Notes: generated by a model from the sequence alone, not told the origin. Numbered from the stretch's first letter, positions 33,227 through 42,178 are shown. The stretch: DNA of 64,000 nucleotides from Sediminicoccus sp. KRV36 (GCF_023243115.1 NZ_CP085081.1:310001-374000); one strand, 5' to 3'. Translations and numbers: made by a program.

Positions 33227-33716
33227 TGCTTCCCGGATCGGTCGGATTCGTCTGATCGGGGAAGGCGGCGCGAAAGCCTGGAATCGCACCGGGGTGGTCA
33301 ACACCCGCGACTGACACGGTCCAGCGCCGCGCCAACCTGCGGATGAGTCCATGCACGAGGCGCGTTGCGAAGCCCTTGGCGAAGCGCCCCATGCGAACCG
33401 TGACCGTGATAGCGACTGGCAGCCCCGCGACTGGCTGACCCGCGATTGGCAGCCCCGCGCTGATGCCATCGAACGGCGCATGCCAGGCCGCGGCCCGGCA
33501 GCCACCTGCCGGCCTTCCCGGGGCCGCAGTGAACCAGGAGGCCGATATCCAAGGCGTCTCCAGCGGCTGGATGGACGAACCGGTGCGCGCCATGATCAAC
33601 GAACGGGCATGCCCGGCGCAAGCAGACGGTCGGGCCTGCTTCAGGCATCATAGCGGCCTTACCGACAACGAAAAGACCAGGGGGCAGCGTCCCTGAACCC
33701 AGAGGAACACAGTCAA
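33227..33716. other. 490-base intergenic region, no convincing gene
   Basis: Short open frames exist on both strands but none has a family-like sequence or ribosome-binding site. The only structure seen is a 15-base tandem repeat listed separately. An AGAGGA sequence near the right end serves the fumarylacetoacetase gene. Confidence 0.5.
33414..33458. repeat. 15-bp tandem repeat, three copies
   Basis: Copies GACTGGCAGCCCCGC (33414-33428), GACTGGCTGACCCGC (33429-33443) and GATTGGCAGCCCCGC (33444-33458) lie head to tail. The unit is a multiple of three and would encode DWQPR-DWLTR-DWQPR in one frame, but no gene is otherwise supported. Confidence 0.85.
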
Positions 33717-34967
33717 ATGCTCGACGAAACGCACGACCCCAAGCGGCAGAGCTGGGTTCTCTCCGCAAATGGCCATCCGGATTTCCCCATCCAGAATCTG
33801 CCGCTTGGCCTCTTCACGCCACCTGGCGGGGGCGTACCGCGAGCCGGCGTCGCCATCGGCGATGCCATCCTGGAACTCGAGGGCGAGGCGCAGGATGGCT
33901 CCCTGAACGCGCTGCTCGGCCGGGGGGGCCAGGCGCGGCAGGCCTTGCGGGCCAGGCTCTCCGCCGCCCTGGCGAAGGGCAGCGCCGAGCAGGCCAGGCT
34001 GACGCCGCTGCTGCACGACGCTTCGGCCTGCACGCTGCATGTGCCGGGCCGCATCGGGGACTACACGGATTTCTACGTCGGGATCCATCATGCCACCGCC
34101 GCGGGCAAGCTGTTCCGGCCGGACAATCCTCTGCTGCCCAACTACAAGCATGTCCCCATCGGCTATCACGGTCGTGCTTCCTCGATCATCCCCTCGGGTA
34201 CCGCATTTCGCCGCCCCAGGGGCCAGCTTGCGCGGCCTGGCGGCCCGGAATTCGGCGCTTGCGAAAAGCTGGATTACGAATTGGAGATCGGCATCTGGAT
34301 CGGCCCCGGAAATGCGCAGGGCACGCCCATTCCGATCGCGGAAGCAGCCGCGCATATCGCCGGATTCTGCCTGCTGAATGACTGGTCCGCGCGCGATATC
34401 CAGGCCTGGGAGTATCAGCCGCTCGGGCCCTTCCTCGGCAAGAGCTTCGCCACCAGCATCAGCCCATGGATCGTGACGCCCGAGGCGCTGGCGCCCTTCC
34501 GCATCGCCCAGCCGCCCCGCCCGCCCGGCGACCCAGCACCCTTGCCCTACCTGACCGACGCCGAGGACCAGGCAAGGGGCGGGTTTGACATCGCGCTGGA
34601 GGCCTGGCTGGTCACGCCGGGCCTTGCCGCCCGGGGCCTTGCTCCACATCGGATCGCCGACAGCAACGCGCGGCACATGTACTGGACCGTGGCGCAGATG
34701 GTGGCGCATCACAGCTCCAACGGGTGCAACCTGAACAGCGGGGACTTGTTCGGTTCGGGCACCATCTCCGGGCCGGAACGCGATGGCTATGCGAGCCTGC
34801 TGGAAGCGACACAGGGCGGCACCCAGCCGATGCGGCTTGCCTCGGGCGAGGAGCGCCGCTTCCTGGAGGATGGCGATGAGGTGATCCTGCGCGCCCAGGC
34901 ACGGCGCACGGGGTTCCTCTCCATCGGCTTCGGCGAATGCCGCGGGCGCGTTTTGCCCGCAGCCTGA
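33717..34967 (+). CDS. fahA: Fumarylacetoacetase
   Basis: A 416-residue hydrolase for the last step of tyrosine/homogentisate breakdown, splitting fumarylacetoacetate into fumarate and acetoacetate. The N-terminal SH3-like domain begins SWVLSANGHPDFPIQNLPLG; the catalytic domain has GDYTDFYVGIHHATAAGKLF (metal aspartate and catalytic histidine), NYKHVPIGYHGRASSI, LDYELEIGIWIGPGN (metal glutamate) and NDWSARDIQAWEYQPLGPF. Length is normal. It has no homogentisate dioxygenase or maleylacetoacetate isomerase gene beside it, so the pathway must be split in this genome. Confidence 0.96.
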   Translation: MLDETHDPKRQSWVLSANGHPDFPIQNLPLGLFTPPGGGVPRAGVAIGDAILELEGEAQDGSLNALLGRGGQARQALRARLSAALAKGSAEQARLTPLLHDASACTLHVPGRIGDYTDFYVGIHHATAAGKLFRPDNPLLPNYKHVPIGYHGRASSIIPSGTAFRRPRGQLARPGGPEFGACEKLDYELEIGIWIGPGNAQGTPIPIAEAAAHIAGFCLLNDWSARDIQAWEYQPLGPFLGKSFATSISPWIVTPEALAPFRIAQPPRPPGDPAPLPYLTDAEDQARGGFDIALEAWLVTPGLAARGLAPHRIADSNARHMYWTVAQMVAHHSSNGCNLNSGDLFGSGTISGPERDGYASLLEATQGGTQPMRLASGEERRFLEDGDEVILRAQARRTGFLSIGFGECRGRVLPAA

Positions 34968-35241
34968 CCGAGGGCTGGCACGCGGAAGACCTGGGCCATT
35001 TGCCACGGAGCGTGCTTGCGCCCTGTGGCGTGATGACGGGCCAGCGCCTTGGCGCGGCCGCCAGACGACGCCAGATCATGCAGCCGAACCTTCACGCCTA
35101 GCATCGCCTGCTTGACGATTCGCGGTCGGTTCCGTGGCGGAGCCGAGACATGCGCCGGGCGCGGGGGTCATGGAAGATTCACGTGCAATGCGAGGTTCTT
35201 CCACGCATGTGCCGTGCCATGCACAGCACGGAGCATCCCTG

Positions 35242-36033
35242 ATGCCCTCACGTGGTCCGAAGCTCCAGCTTCGCAGCGTCTTCGTCTCCGACATCCATCT
35301 GGGCACGCGCGGCGCGCGTTCCGACTTGCTGCTGGATTTCCTGGCCAGGGTGGAGTGCGAGCATCTCTACCTGGTGGGCGATGTGATTGACGGCTGGCGC
35401 CTGCGCAAGGCCTGGTACTGGCATGAGGAGTTCGACGCGGTGATGCGCGCCGTGCTCGACCATGCCGAGCGCGGCACGCAGGTCACCTATATTCCCGGCA
35501 ATCATGACGAGATGTTCCGCGAATGGCTGGGCCTGGAAATCGCCGGCGTGAAGCTGCGCCGTGAGGCCGTGCATGAAGGCGCCGATGGCCGCCAGTTCCT
35601 GGTGATCCATGGTGATGAATTCGACGGCGTGATCCGCTATGCCAAGTTCCTCGCCTATCTGGGCGACTGGGCCTATGACACGGCTCTGGTGCTGAACCGC
35701 TGGTTCAACCTGGGCCGGCGCAAATTCGGCTACCCCTACTGGTCCCTCTCGCAATGGTTGAAGCGCCAGGTCAAGGAGGCCGTGAAGGCGATTGACCGGT
35801 TCGAGGTGGCGCTGGCCGGCGAAGCCAGGCGCCGCGGGCTGGATGGCGTGATCTGCGGCCATATCCACCACGCCGAAATGCGCATGGTGAACGGCATCAT
35901 GTACATGAATGACGGAGACTGGGTGGAAAGCTGCACCGCGCTGGTCGAGCATGCCGATGGCCGGTTCGAGCTGCTGGACTGGGCCGCGATGCAGCGCGCG
36001 CCGCTTCCCATGCGGGAGGTGCTTCCCGCCTGA
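35242..36033 (+). CDS. LpxH-like UDP-2,3-diacylglucosamine diphosphatase family metallophosphoesterase
   Basis: A 263-residue calcineurin-fold phosphoesterase. All metal motifs are present in order: SVFVSDIHLGTRG (D-x-H), YLVGDVIDGWRLRKAW (GDxxD), YIPGNHDEMFR (GNHD), LVIHGDEFDGVI and GVICGHIHHAEMRMVNGI (GHxH). The type is the longer LpxH2/YbbF-like group found in many alphaproteobacteria rather than canonical E. coli LpxH. The ATG at 35242 has CGGAG about nine bases upstream; the frame is open back to a GTG at 35134. Its stop overlaps the start of the next glycosyltransferase gene by one base, and lipid A/Kdo genes follow, supporting a role in outer-membrane lipid synthesis. Confidence 0.85.
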   Translation: MPSRGPKLQLRSVFVSDIHLGTRGARSDLLLDFLARVECEHLYLVGDVIDGWRLRKAWYWHEEFDAVMRAVLDHAERGTQVTYIPGNHDEMFREWLGLEIAGVKLRREAVHEGADGRQFLVIHGDEFDGVIRYAKFLAYLGDWAYDTALVLNRWFNLGRRKFGYPYWSLSQWLKRQVKEAVKAIDRFEVALAGEARRRGLDGVICGHIHHAEMRMVNGIMYMNDGDWVESCTALVEHADGRFELLDWAAMQRAPLPMREVLPA

Positions 36034-37025
36034 TGAAGCTGGTCATCATCTCCGATGCCTGGCGCCCGCAGGTCAATGGCGTCGTGCGCACGCTGGAGCG
36101 TGTGGCGGCGGAATTGATCGCGCTCGGCGACGAGGTGGAGGTGATCGGCCCCGATCGGTTTCGCAGCTTCGCGATGCCGGGCTATGCCGATATCCGCCTC
36201 GCGGTCCTGCCGCGCGCCGCGCTGGCCCGCATGCTGGACGCGCTGCGGCCGGATGCGCTGCACATCGCCACCGAAGGGCCGCTGGGCTTCGCCGCGCGGG
36301 CCATCTGCATCCGGCGCGGCTGGCGCTTCACCACCAGCTTCCACACCCGCTTCGCCGAATACATCGCGGCGCGCACGCGGCTTCCACCAGGCCCCATCTG
36401 GGCGCTGCTGCGCCGCTTCCACAATGCGGGTGCGGGCACCTTCGCCGCCACGCCGAGCCTGCAGCAGGAGCTGGCCCAGCGTGGCTTCCGGCGCATCCTG
36501 CCCTGGACGCGCGGCGTGGATCTGCGGCTGTTCCAGGAAGGTGCGCGCGATGCCTGGGCGGGCCTGCCCAGGCCCATCTTCCTCTATGCCGGGCGCGTCG
36601 CCGTCGAGAAGAACATCGCGGCCTTCCTGGAGCTGCAGCTGCCCGGCACCAAGGTCGTGGTCGGCGATGGGCCGCAGCGTGCCTCGCTCCAGGCTCGCTA
36701 TCCTTCGGTGCATTTCGCGGGCTGGCGCCATGGGGAGGCATTGGCGCATGCCTATCGCGGCGCGGATGTGATGGTCTTCCCCTCGCGCACCGATACATTT
36801 GGCCTGGTGCTGCTCGAAGCCATGGCCTGCGGCACGCCCGTCGCGGCCTTTCCGGTGATGGGCCCGCGCGATGTGGTGGGCCAGGGCGGCGTGCTGGACG
36901 AGGATCTGCGCCGCGCCTGCCTGGCCGCGATGGATGTGCCGCGCGCCATGGCCCGGGCCGAGGCGGAGCGCTTCTCCTGGCCGGCATGCGCCGCTGCCTT
37001 CAAGGCGCATCTGATCGAGATCTGA
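36033..37025 (+). CDS. Family 4 glycosyltransferase (mannosyltransferase-like)
   Basis: A 330-residue GT-B enzyme. It begins KLVIISDAWRPQVNGVVRTL, the acceptor loop typical of MgtA/SqdX/PimB-type lipid glycosyltransferases, followed by HIATEGPLGFAARAICIRRG and TTSFHTRFAEYIAAR. The donor half has FLYAGRVAVEKNIAAFLELQ and VMVFPSRTDTFGLVLLEAMA (the E-x7-E motif). A diacylglycerol or lipid A-related acceptor is plausible from family and neighbours. It overlaps the phosphoesterase stop by one base and precedes the DUF374 acyltransferase gene. Confidence 0.9.
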   Translation: MKLVIISDAWRPQVNGVVRTLERVAAELIALGDEVEVIGPDRFRSFAMPGYADIRLAVLPRAALARMLDALRPDALHIATEGPLGFAARAICIRRGWRFTTSFHTRFAEYIAARTRLPPGPIWALLRRFHNAGAGTFAATPSLQQELAQRGFRRILPWTRGVDLRLFQEGARDAWAGLPRPIFLYAGRVAVEKNIAAFLELQLPGTKVVVGDGPQRASLQARYPSVHFAGWRHGEALAHAYRGADVMVFPSRTDTFGLVLLEAMACGTPVAAFPVMGPRDVVGQGGVLDEDLRRACLAAMDVPRAMARAEAERFSWPACAAAFKAHLIEI

Positions 37026-37091
37026 GCGGGGTGGCCCTTGCCTCGCGCGCGCCGGCATGCGACCCGCGCAGGATATGCCCGAGAACCCCGC

Positions 37092-37775
37092 ATGCTGCGC
37101 CGGCTGACGCGCCACCCGGCCTTCAAGGCCCTCGCCGCCAAACTCCTGGGGCTTTACCTCGCGCTGGTCTATCGGACCACGCGCTGGCAGCTGATCGGCG
37201 GCGCGGAGATTGACGCGGCCTTTGCCGCGCACGGCAATGTCATCGCCGCCTTCTGGCATGAGAACCTGCCCGTGATGCCGCATCTCTGGCGTGTCGGGCG
37301 TGCGCGCGCCGGCATCCCCTCGGCCCATGTGCTGGTCTCGCGGCATCGCGATGGCCGCTTCATCGGGGATATCGTGACGCGCTTCGAGCTGAACATGGTC
37401 CATGCCTCCACCTCCAAGGGGGGTGCTGCGGGCATGCTCGCCATGGCGCGGCTGATCCGCACGGGCGCGATGATGGTCATCACGCCGGACGGCCCGCGCG
37501 GCCCCCGGCGGGAGGCGGCACCCGGCGTGGCGCAACTGGCGGCCCTCAGCGGCAAGCCTGTACTGCCCTGCGCCGGGCGGCTCGCTTTCACCATCGGCCT
37601 GCGCAGCTGGGACCGGATGGAAATCCCGCTGCCTTTCGGCCGTGGCGTGATCGTCGCCGGTCCGGCCGTCAGCGTGGCACGGGATGCGCCGGAGGCCGCG
37701 CTGCCCGCCATCACCGCCGCGCTGGACGCCGCCTGTGACGCCGCCGATGCGGCGATTGGCCGGCCGCGGCGATGA
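37092..37775 (+). CDS. DUF374 / lysophospholipid acyltransferase-like protein
   Basis: A 227-residue protein of the DUF374 family, distant relatives of LpxL-type acyltransferases. The N-terminus carries one hydrophobic helix (LAAKLLGLYLALVYRTT). Conserved blocks are VIAAFWHENLPVMPHLWRVG (active-site H), HVLVSRHRDGRFIGDIVTRF, HASTSKGGAAGMLAMARLIR and MMVITPDGPRGPRREAAPGV. The ATG at 37092 is taken over a TTG at 37038 because the domain begins soon after. It overlaps kdtA by four bases and probably adds or remodels an acyl chain on lipid A. Confidence 0.88.
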   Translation: MLRRLTRHPAFKALAAKLLGLYLALVYRTTRWQLIGGAEIDAAFAAHGNVIAAFWHENLPVMPHLWRVGRARAGIPSAHVLVSRHRDGRFIGDIVTRFELNMVHASTSKGGAAGMLAMARLIRTGAMMVITPDGPRGPRREAAPGVAQLAALSGKPVLPCAGRLAFTIGLRSWDRMEIPLPFGRGVIVAGPAVSVARDAPEAALPAITAALDAACDAADAAIGRPRR

Positions 37776-39037
37776 GTGGCGCCTGGCATCACCTGGCAGG
37801 GCTGGCGGCCCCCGCGCTTCGCTGGAATCTCCGCCGCCGCGTGGCGCGGGACAAGGAAGACCCCGCCCGCCTCGCGGAGCGCGAAGGCCATGGCGCCGCC
37901 CGGCCGCCGGGCCGGCTGATCTGGCTGCATGCGGCCAGCGTGGGCGAGAGCCTGGCCATCCTCCCGCTGATGGAGGCGCTGGCTGCGCGGGACCCGGCCC
38001 TCACGATGCTGGTGACCACCGGCACCGTGACCTCCGCCCGCCTGCTGCCGCAGCGCCTGCCCGATGCGCTGCGCGGGCGGGTCCTGCATCGCTATGCGCC
38101 GCTTGATGTGCCCGCATGGGTGGCGCGCTTCCTCGATGGCTGGCGGCCGGATGCGGCGGGCTTCGTGGAGAGCGAGCTTTGGCCCAATACGCTCGCCGCC
38201 ACCCATGGCCGCGGCATTCCGCTCGCGCTGCTGAATGCGCGAATCTCGGACCGGACGGCCGCGCGCTGGGGACGCTGGGCGCCTGGCTTCGCGCGGGATC
38301 TGCTGGGGCGTTTCCGCCTGATCATGCCGCGCTCCGCCCAGGATGCCGCGCGGCTCCAGGCGCTGGGCGCACAGGGATTGACGCCGCCGGGGGATCTGAA
38401 GCTCGCCGCCCCGCCGCTGCCGGTGGATGCCGCGGCACTGACTGAACTGCGCGGCGCGATCGGCGGGCGGCCCGTGCTGCTGGCCGCCAGCACCCATCCC
38501 GGCGAAGAAGCGCAGATCATGGCCGCCGCGGCCGAGCTGCGCGGTTCCTGGCCGCAATTGCTCACCATCCTCGCGCCACGCCACCCCGAGCGCGGGGCGG
38601 AGCTGGGTGAGGCGCCCCGGCGCAGCCTGGGCCAGGGGCCGGATGCGGGGCCGCTCTACATCGCCGATACGATGGGGGAGATGGGCCTGCTGTACCGCGC
38701 CGCTGACATCGCCTTCATCGGCGGGAGCCTGGTGCCCCATGGCGGGCAAAATCCTCTGGAGGCGGCGCGGTTGGGCTGCCCCATGATTTTCGGCCCGCAT
38801 ATGGAGAATTTCCAGGAGGCCAGCGGCGGCCTGCTCGCGGCTGGCGGCGCCCGCCAGGTGCAGGATGCGGCCGCGCTGGCGGCGACCATGGCGGATATGC
38901 TAACCCATCCCGACGCGTCGGCTGCCATGGCCCGTGCCGCCGGCGCCTGGGTTTCCAGCGCTTCCGACCTGCCGGGCCGGATGGCGGAAGCGCTGCTGGC
39001 CCTGGTTGGACCGGATGGCGCCGTGGAGAAGGCTTGA
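37772..39037 (+). CDS. waaA: 3-deoxy-D-manno-octulosonic acid (Kdo) transferase KdtA/WaaA
   Basis: A 421-residue GT30 enzyme that transfers Kdo from CMP-Kdo to lipid IVA on the inner face of the cytoplasmic membrane. The signature LIWLHAASVGESLAILPLME holds the catalytic glutamate (SVGES). Further blocks are LVTTGTVTSARLLPQRLPDA, FVESELWPNTLAATHGRGIP, LLAASTHPGEEAQIMAAAAE and FIGGSLVPHGGQNPLEAARL. The start overlaps the DUF374 stop (ATGA). lpxK follows. Confidence 0.95.
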   Translation: MSGAWHHLAGLAAPALRWNLRRRVARDKEDPARLAEREGHGAARPPGRLIWLHAASVGESLAILPLMEALAARDPALTMLVTTGTVTSARLLPQRLPDALRGRVLHRYAPLDVPAWVARFLDGWRPDAAGFVESELWPNTLAATHGRGIPLALLNARISDRTAARWGRWAPGFARDLLGRFRLIMPRSAQDAARLQALGAQGLTPPGDLKLAAPPLPVDAAALTELRGAIGGRPVLLAASTHPGEEAQIMAAAAELRGSWPQLLTILAPRHPERGAELGEAPRRSLGQGPDAGPLYIADTMGEMGLLYRAADIAFIGGSLVPHGGQNPLEAARLGCPMIFGPHMENFQEASGGLLAAGGARQVQDAAALAATMADMLTHPDASAAMARAAGAWVSSASDLPGRMAEALLALVGPDGAVEKA

Positions 39038-39157
39038 GCCGAGGCCCTGGGCCAGGGGTTTAAGGCCAGGAATTTGGGAAAGGGTTGAACGATCAGCATC
39101 AGAGCGCCCGATTTCTGGGGTCGCCGTGGGGGAATTGCGCCCCTGCTGCTCTCACCC

Positions 39158-40078
39158 GTGGCTGCCATCTATGCGGCGGCAACGGCCCGGCGCATGACGC
39201 GGCCCGGCTGGCAGGCCCCCGTGCCGGTGATCTGTTGCGGTGGCGCCACGGCAGGGGGCGCGGGCAAGACCACACTGGCCATGGATATCGGCAGCCGCAT
39301 CCAGGCGCGCGGGACCGCCGCGCATTTCCTGCTGCGGGGCTATGGCGGCTCGGTGAAGGGGCCGGTCCAGGTGCAACCAGGCCGGCACGACAGTGAGGCC
39401 GTGGGCGATGAAGCGCTGCTGCTGGCGGCCCTGGCCCCCACCTGGGTCAGTGCGGACCGTGCCGCCGGCGCCCAGCGTGCCGTGGCGGAAGGGGCTGGCG
39501 CCATCGTCATGGATGATGGCCTGCAGAACCCCACCCTGGCCAAGACGCTCACTCTGCTGACGATTGATGGCGGCTATGGCTTCGGCAATGGCCATGTCAT
39601 CCCGGCCGGCCCGCTGCGCGAGAGCGTGGCTGCCGCCGCCGCCCGCTGCGACGCGGCGGTGCTGATCGGCGGCGACGACACCGGGGCGCTCGCTCTCTTG
39701 CCTGCTGACTTGCCGGTGCTGCGCGGGGACCTCGTCCCCGGCCCTGAAATCACCGAGCTGGCGGGGGAGAATGTCTTTGCGTTCTGCGGCATCGCCAATC
39801 CGCGCAAGTTCTTCACCACGCTGCGGCTGGGCGGTGCGGTGGTTGCGGGCACGGAGAGCTTCGCCGACCACTACCCCTTCGATGCCGGCGATATCCGTGC
39901 CTTGCTGGCCCAGGCCGAGGGGCTGGGCGCCATTCCGGTGACCACGCGAAAGGACTGGGTGCGCATTCCCCCCGAATTCCAGAGCAGCGTGCGGGTGGTG
40001 AGCGTGACCCTGCGTTGGGATGACCCAGCGCAGATCGAAGCGCTGCTGGACCGCGCGCTGGGGGCGAGGCCCGCCTGA
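39158..40078 (+). CDS. lpxK: Tetraacyldisaccharide 4'-kinase LpxK (5' end uncertain)
   Basis: LpxK phosphorylates the lipid A disaccharide at the 4' position. The P-loop is VICCGGATAGGAGKTTLAMD; FLLRGYGGSVKGPVQVQPG, VGDEALLLAALAPTWVSADR, IVMDDGLQNPTLAKTL and ENVFAFCGIANPRKFFTTLR are all family blocks. The first canonical start in frame is the GTG at 39158, giving 306 residues. The 22 or so codons before it also encode conserved LpxK N-terminus (RAPDFWGRRGGIAPLLLSPV), yet the frame is closed by TGA at 39086 and contains only ACG, ATC or ATT as possible starts (39089, 39092, 39098). GGGAAAGGG at 39076-39084 is well placed for these. Confidence 0.88.
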   Translation: MAAIYAAATARRMTRPGWQAPVPVICCGGATAGGAGKTTLAMDIGSRIQARGTAAHFLLRGYGGSVKGPVQVQPGRHDSEAVGDEALLLAALAPTWVSADRAAGAQRAVAEGAGAIVMDDGLQNPTLAKTLTLLTIDGGYGFGNGHVIPAGPLRESVAAAAARCDAAVLIGGDDTGALALLPADLPVLRGDLVPGPEITELAGENVFAFCGIANPRKFFTTLRLGGAVVAGTESFADHYPFDAGDIRALLAQAEGLGAIPVTTRKDWVRIPPEFQSSVRVVSVTLRWDDPAQIEALLDRALGARPA

Positions 40079-40327
40079 CCACGACGGCCGGCCGGACGCG
40101 GATGGGCGCGCCGGGCCATGCAGCTCCAGGTCAGTGCGTGTTGGGCCGAAGCGCCGCCGGTGGCGCGTATCGCTGATTGTCCCAGGGCGGTGCGTCTTTC
40201 CGCCTCGCCTGCGCAGGGCATGGCCGCTCGGGCGCGGCGTGTTGATGCGCTCTGCTCCGCATCCGTATGCCTTGAGGCGGATTCCCTGGCGGATGGCAGC
40301 CCGGCAGCACCCAATAGCGCCATTCAG

Positions 40328-40356
40328 TTGACAGAAGCGGGGGTGGCGATTACCTC
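40328..40356 (+). promoter_or_regulatory. Promoter of the tRNA-Met gene
   Basis: A consensus TTGACA (40328-40333) is followed after 17 bases by TACCTC (40351-40356), 15 bases before the tRNA. The -35 match is perfect, the -10 weak. Confidence 0.55.
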
Positions 40357-40371
40357 CGCGCCTCATTGGAT

Positions 40372-40448
40372 GGCGGCGTAGCTCAGCTGGTTAGAGCACG
40401 GCACTCATAATGCCGGGGTCAGCGGTTCAAGTCCGCTCGCCGCTACCA
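40372..40448 (+). tRNA. tRNA-Met (CAT), elongator type
   Basis: A 77-base cloverleaf. The acceptor stem GGCGGCG pairs with CGCCGCT (one G-U), followed by ACCA encoded in the DNA. The D-arm is AGCTCAGCTGGTTAGAGCA, the anticodon loop CTCATAA carries CAT at 40406-40408 on a CGGCA/TGCCG stem, and the T-arm contains GGTTCAAGTCC. The anticodon stem lacks the three G-C pairs of an initiator, and pair 1-72 is formed, so it is elongator Met rather than fMet; a tRNA-Ile2 with modified C34 is less likely from the acceptor stem. Confidence 0.95.
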
Positions 40449-40948
40449 AGTTTTCCGCTTGTTTTGTCCTGCCCCTGGACGGCCATGCGCCGGGCGCTGT
40501 GTCTTATGTGGCGCCCGCTGCCCACGGCGACGGCGGCATGGCATTTGGTCCTGCCCTCGCCTTGTGACCCACCGTGGCGCAGATCATCCGCCAGCGTTGC
40601 ATGACGCCGGCAGCGTGGGGACGGCACCCTGGCCTCGGCCATCCTCAGGCGCCACAGGCAGACCTGCCTGACCGACTTCCCGGCCGACCGGCTCAGCCTC
40701 CCCCACTCACCATGCTGGAAGCCGTGATCTTCGCGGCGGTGCCGTGCGGGCAGGCTCAATCGGTCGTGAGCCGGGCAGGCTGTGGGATGCGCGGCTGCGG
40801 TGGTGCGTTTGGCGCCCCGAAGACTGTCAGGCGAGCCGAAGGCGCTGCAGATTATAATAGACAAGGACTGGTCCGGCCTGGACAGATTGAACTGCGTCAT
40901 GCCGCGCCGGCTTGATCATGTCAGGCAAGACGCGCGTCCTGCGCCGGG
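40449..40948. other. 500-base region after tRNA-Met, no gene supported
   Basis: No reading frame here looks like a known family. A TATAAT hexamer lies at 40853-40858 without a good -35 partner. A direct repeat of the tRNA 3' end, which would mark an integration site, was not seen. Confidence 0.5.
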
Positions 40949-41473
40949 CTATCGCGCGGCGTAGTCCATTCGCGGCAGGATGAAGCCATGCGCGGCAAAG
41001 ACCGTATTGCCGTAGTCATTGATGCGCGGATACCAGACGCGAATCTGCGTCCAGTCATTGCCGGGTGAGACATCCAGCACCGGCTGGTCCTGCGCCACGC
41101 GCCCGCGGGCCGAACCACTTGCCCAATTCGCGTGATCCACCCGAATCTCACGCGCCGACACCACGCGCGAGACAACCGCGACATGGCCCGAGGGCAGGCG
41201 TGAGGTGCGCGCCATGACGATCACGCTGCCGGGCGCGGGCCGCCGGGCGCGGGTGTAACGCCCGGCCGCCGCATCCCACCACTGCCAGGCATCTCCCCGC
41301 AACTCGATGCCCGAGCGGGCGCGGGCATAGGGCACGCAGGAGAGTTCGAGGTTGGCACCCGCCTGGGGAACGCCCTGTGGCCTGGGCATGCGGGAGGTGC
41401 CGCAGCCGGCCATTGCCAGCAGCGTGAACAGCGTCAAGCAGCGCCACCCATGGCCCCACAGCTTGCACGTCAC
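40949..41473 (-). CDS. CHAP-domain lipoprotein (putative peptidoglycan amidase)
   Basis: A 174-residue lipoprotein: signal TLFTLLAMAGCGTSR with lipobox LAMAGC, then a compact CHAP domain with the catalytic cysteine in LELSCVPYARARSGIEL and histidine in LPSGHVAVVSRVV, followed by VDHANWASG supplying the third residue. It likely cleaves peptide crosslinks or amide bonds in the cell wall from the periplasm. The GTG at 41473 is preferred since GGGGGC lies upstream and the signal peptide has normal length; an ATG at 41512 is possible. It precedes no operon partner on this strand but lies beside a second lipoprotein gene. Confidence 0.8.
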   Translation of the reverse strand: MTCKLWGHGWRCLTLFTLLAMAGCGTSRMPRPQGVPQAGANLELSCVPYARARSGIELRGDAWQWWDAAAGRYTRARRPAPGSVIVMARTSRLPSGHVAVVSRVVSAREIRVDHANWASGSARGRVAQDQPVLDVSPGNDWTQIRVWYPRINDYGNTVFAAHGFILPRMDYAAR

Positions 41474-41551
41474 GTCGGAAGCCCCCAAGGCGCCTCCCCC
41501 GAGGCACCACATTCAGATGTTAGTGCAGAACAGGTGCGGAAAAAAGGCCGA

Positions 41552-42178
41552 TCACTGGCCCGGTTCGAAATCCAGCGCGAGGGCGCCAAGGCCCGGGCCG
41601 ATCCATTGCTCCGCATAGCCCACGGCGCCGGTCTCCCGATCCGCCCAGAAGCGGTTCACCACGGGCGAAAAGCCCGGCACCCGGCAACGCTCCTCGATCA
41701 GGATGAAGCCATCCTCCGTCTCGGCGCCGCGCAGGCGGCAATCAAAGGAGACGCCGAAGCGCATGCTCGCCGGATCGCGCCGCGCGCCTGAGATATCCAC
41801 AAGGCGCCGCGCCTCGGCGCTGCGGGCCAGCAGCGCGCGCGGGTCGGTCAGCGGGTCCACGCCGTCGAAGCGCGTCGCCATGACCATTTGCGGCAGCCCC
41901 GCCGTGCCGACCACGCGCGCGCCATCCGTGGCCACAATCACCCCGCCCGGCGCGCGCCACATGCGCCGCGTGCCCTGCTGCTGGATCAAGGTGGCCGTGG
42001 CGCGCCGCCGGCCAAGGGCAAGGCGAAGCACCTCCCCCGCATCTTCCTCGGCCTCGGCGCTTTCAGCCTCGGCGATGGCGAGGCGGTTCGGCTCGCCATT
42101 CGGCAGGAAGCGGGCCAGGGGGGGCGGGATATCGCAGCCGGCGAGGGCCAGGAGGGTCATCAGGAGGAATGCACGCAT
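41552..42178 (-). CDS. YjbF-family outer-membrane lipoprotein
   Basis: A 208-residue protein with a lipoprotein signal ([20 protein letters not shown]; lipobox LALAGC). The mature part has the YjbF/GfcB pattern, with a repeated strand region [39 protein letters not shown] and [20 protein letters not shown] followed by IGPGLG. Relatives are made with group 4 capsule or exopolysaccharide export systems (known of the family), but no such export genes are adjacent here. The ATG at 42178 fits the signal; the longer upstream frame does not. Confidence 0.85.
   Translation of the reverse strand: MRAFLLMTLLALAGCDIPPPLARFLPNGEPNRLAIAEAESAEAEEDAGEVLRLALGRRRATATLIQQQGTRRMWRAPGGVIVATDGARVVGTAGLPQMVMATRFDGVDPLTDPRALLARSAEARRLVDISGARRDPASMRFGVSFDCRLRGAETEDGFILIEERCRVPGFSPVVNRFWADRETGAVGYAEQWIGPGLGALALDFEPGQ

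Noticed and set aside
33351..33653. Small gene encoding DWQPR repeats
   Set aside because: No ribosome-binding site, no conserved domain, and overlapping frames on both strands are equally open; only the DNA repeat is reported.
40372..40448. Initiator tRNA-fMet
   Set aside because: The anticodon stem lacks three consecutive G-C pairs and the first acceptor pair is formed, so it is the elongator type.
40427..40900. 157-codon minus-strand frame after tRNA-Met
   Set aside because: Starts plausibly (TQFNLSRPDQSL) but has no family resemblance, no ribosome-binding site and overlaps the tRNA 3' end.
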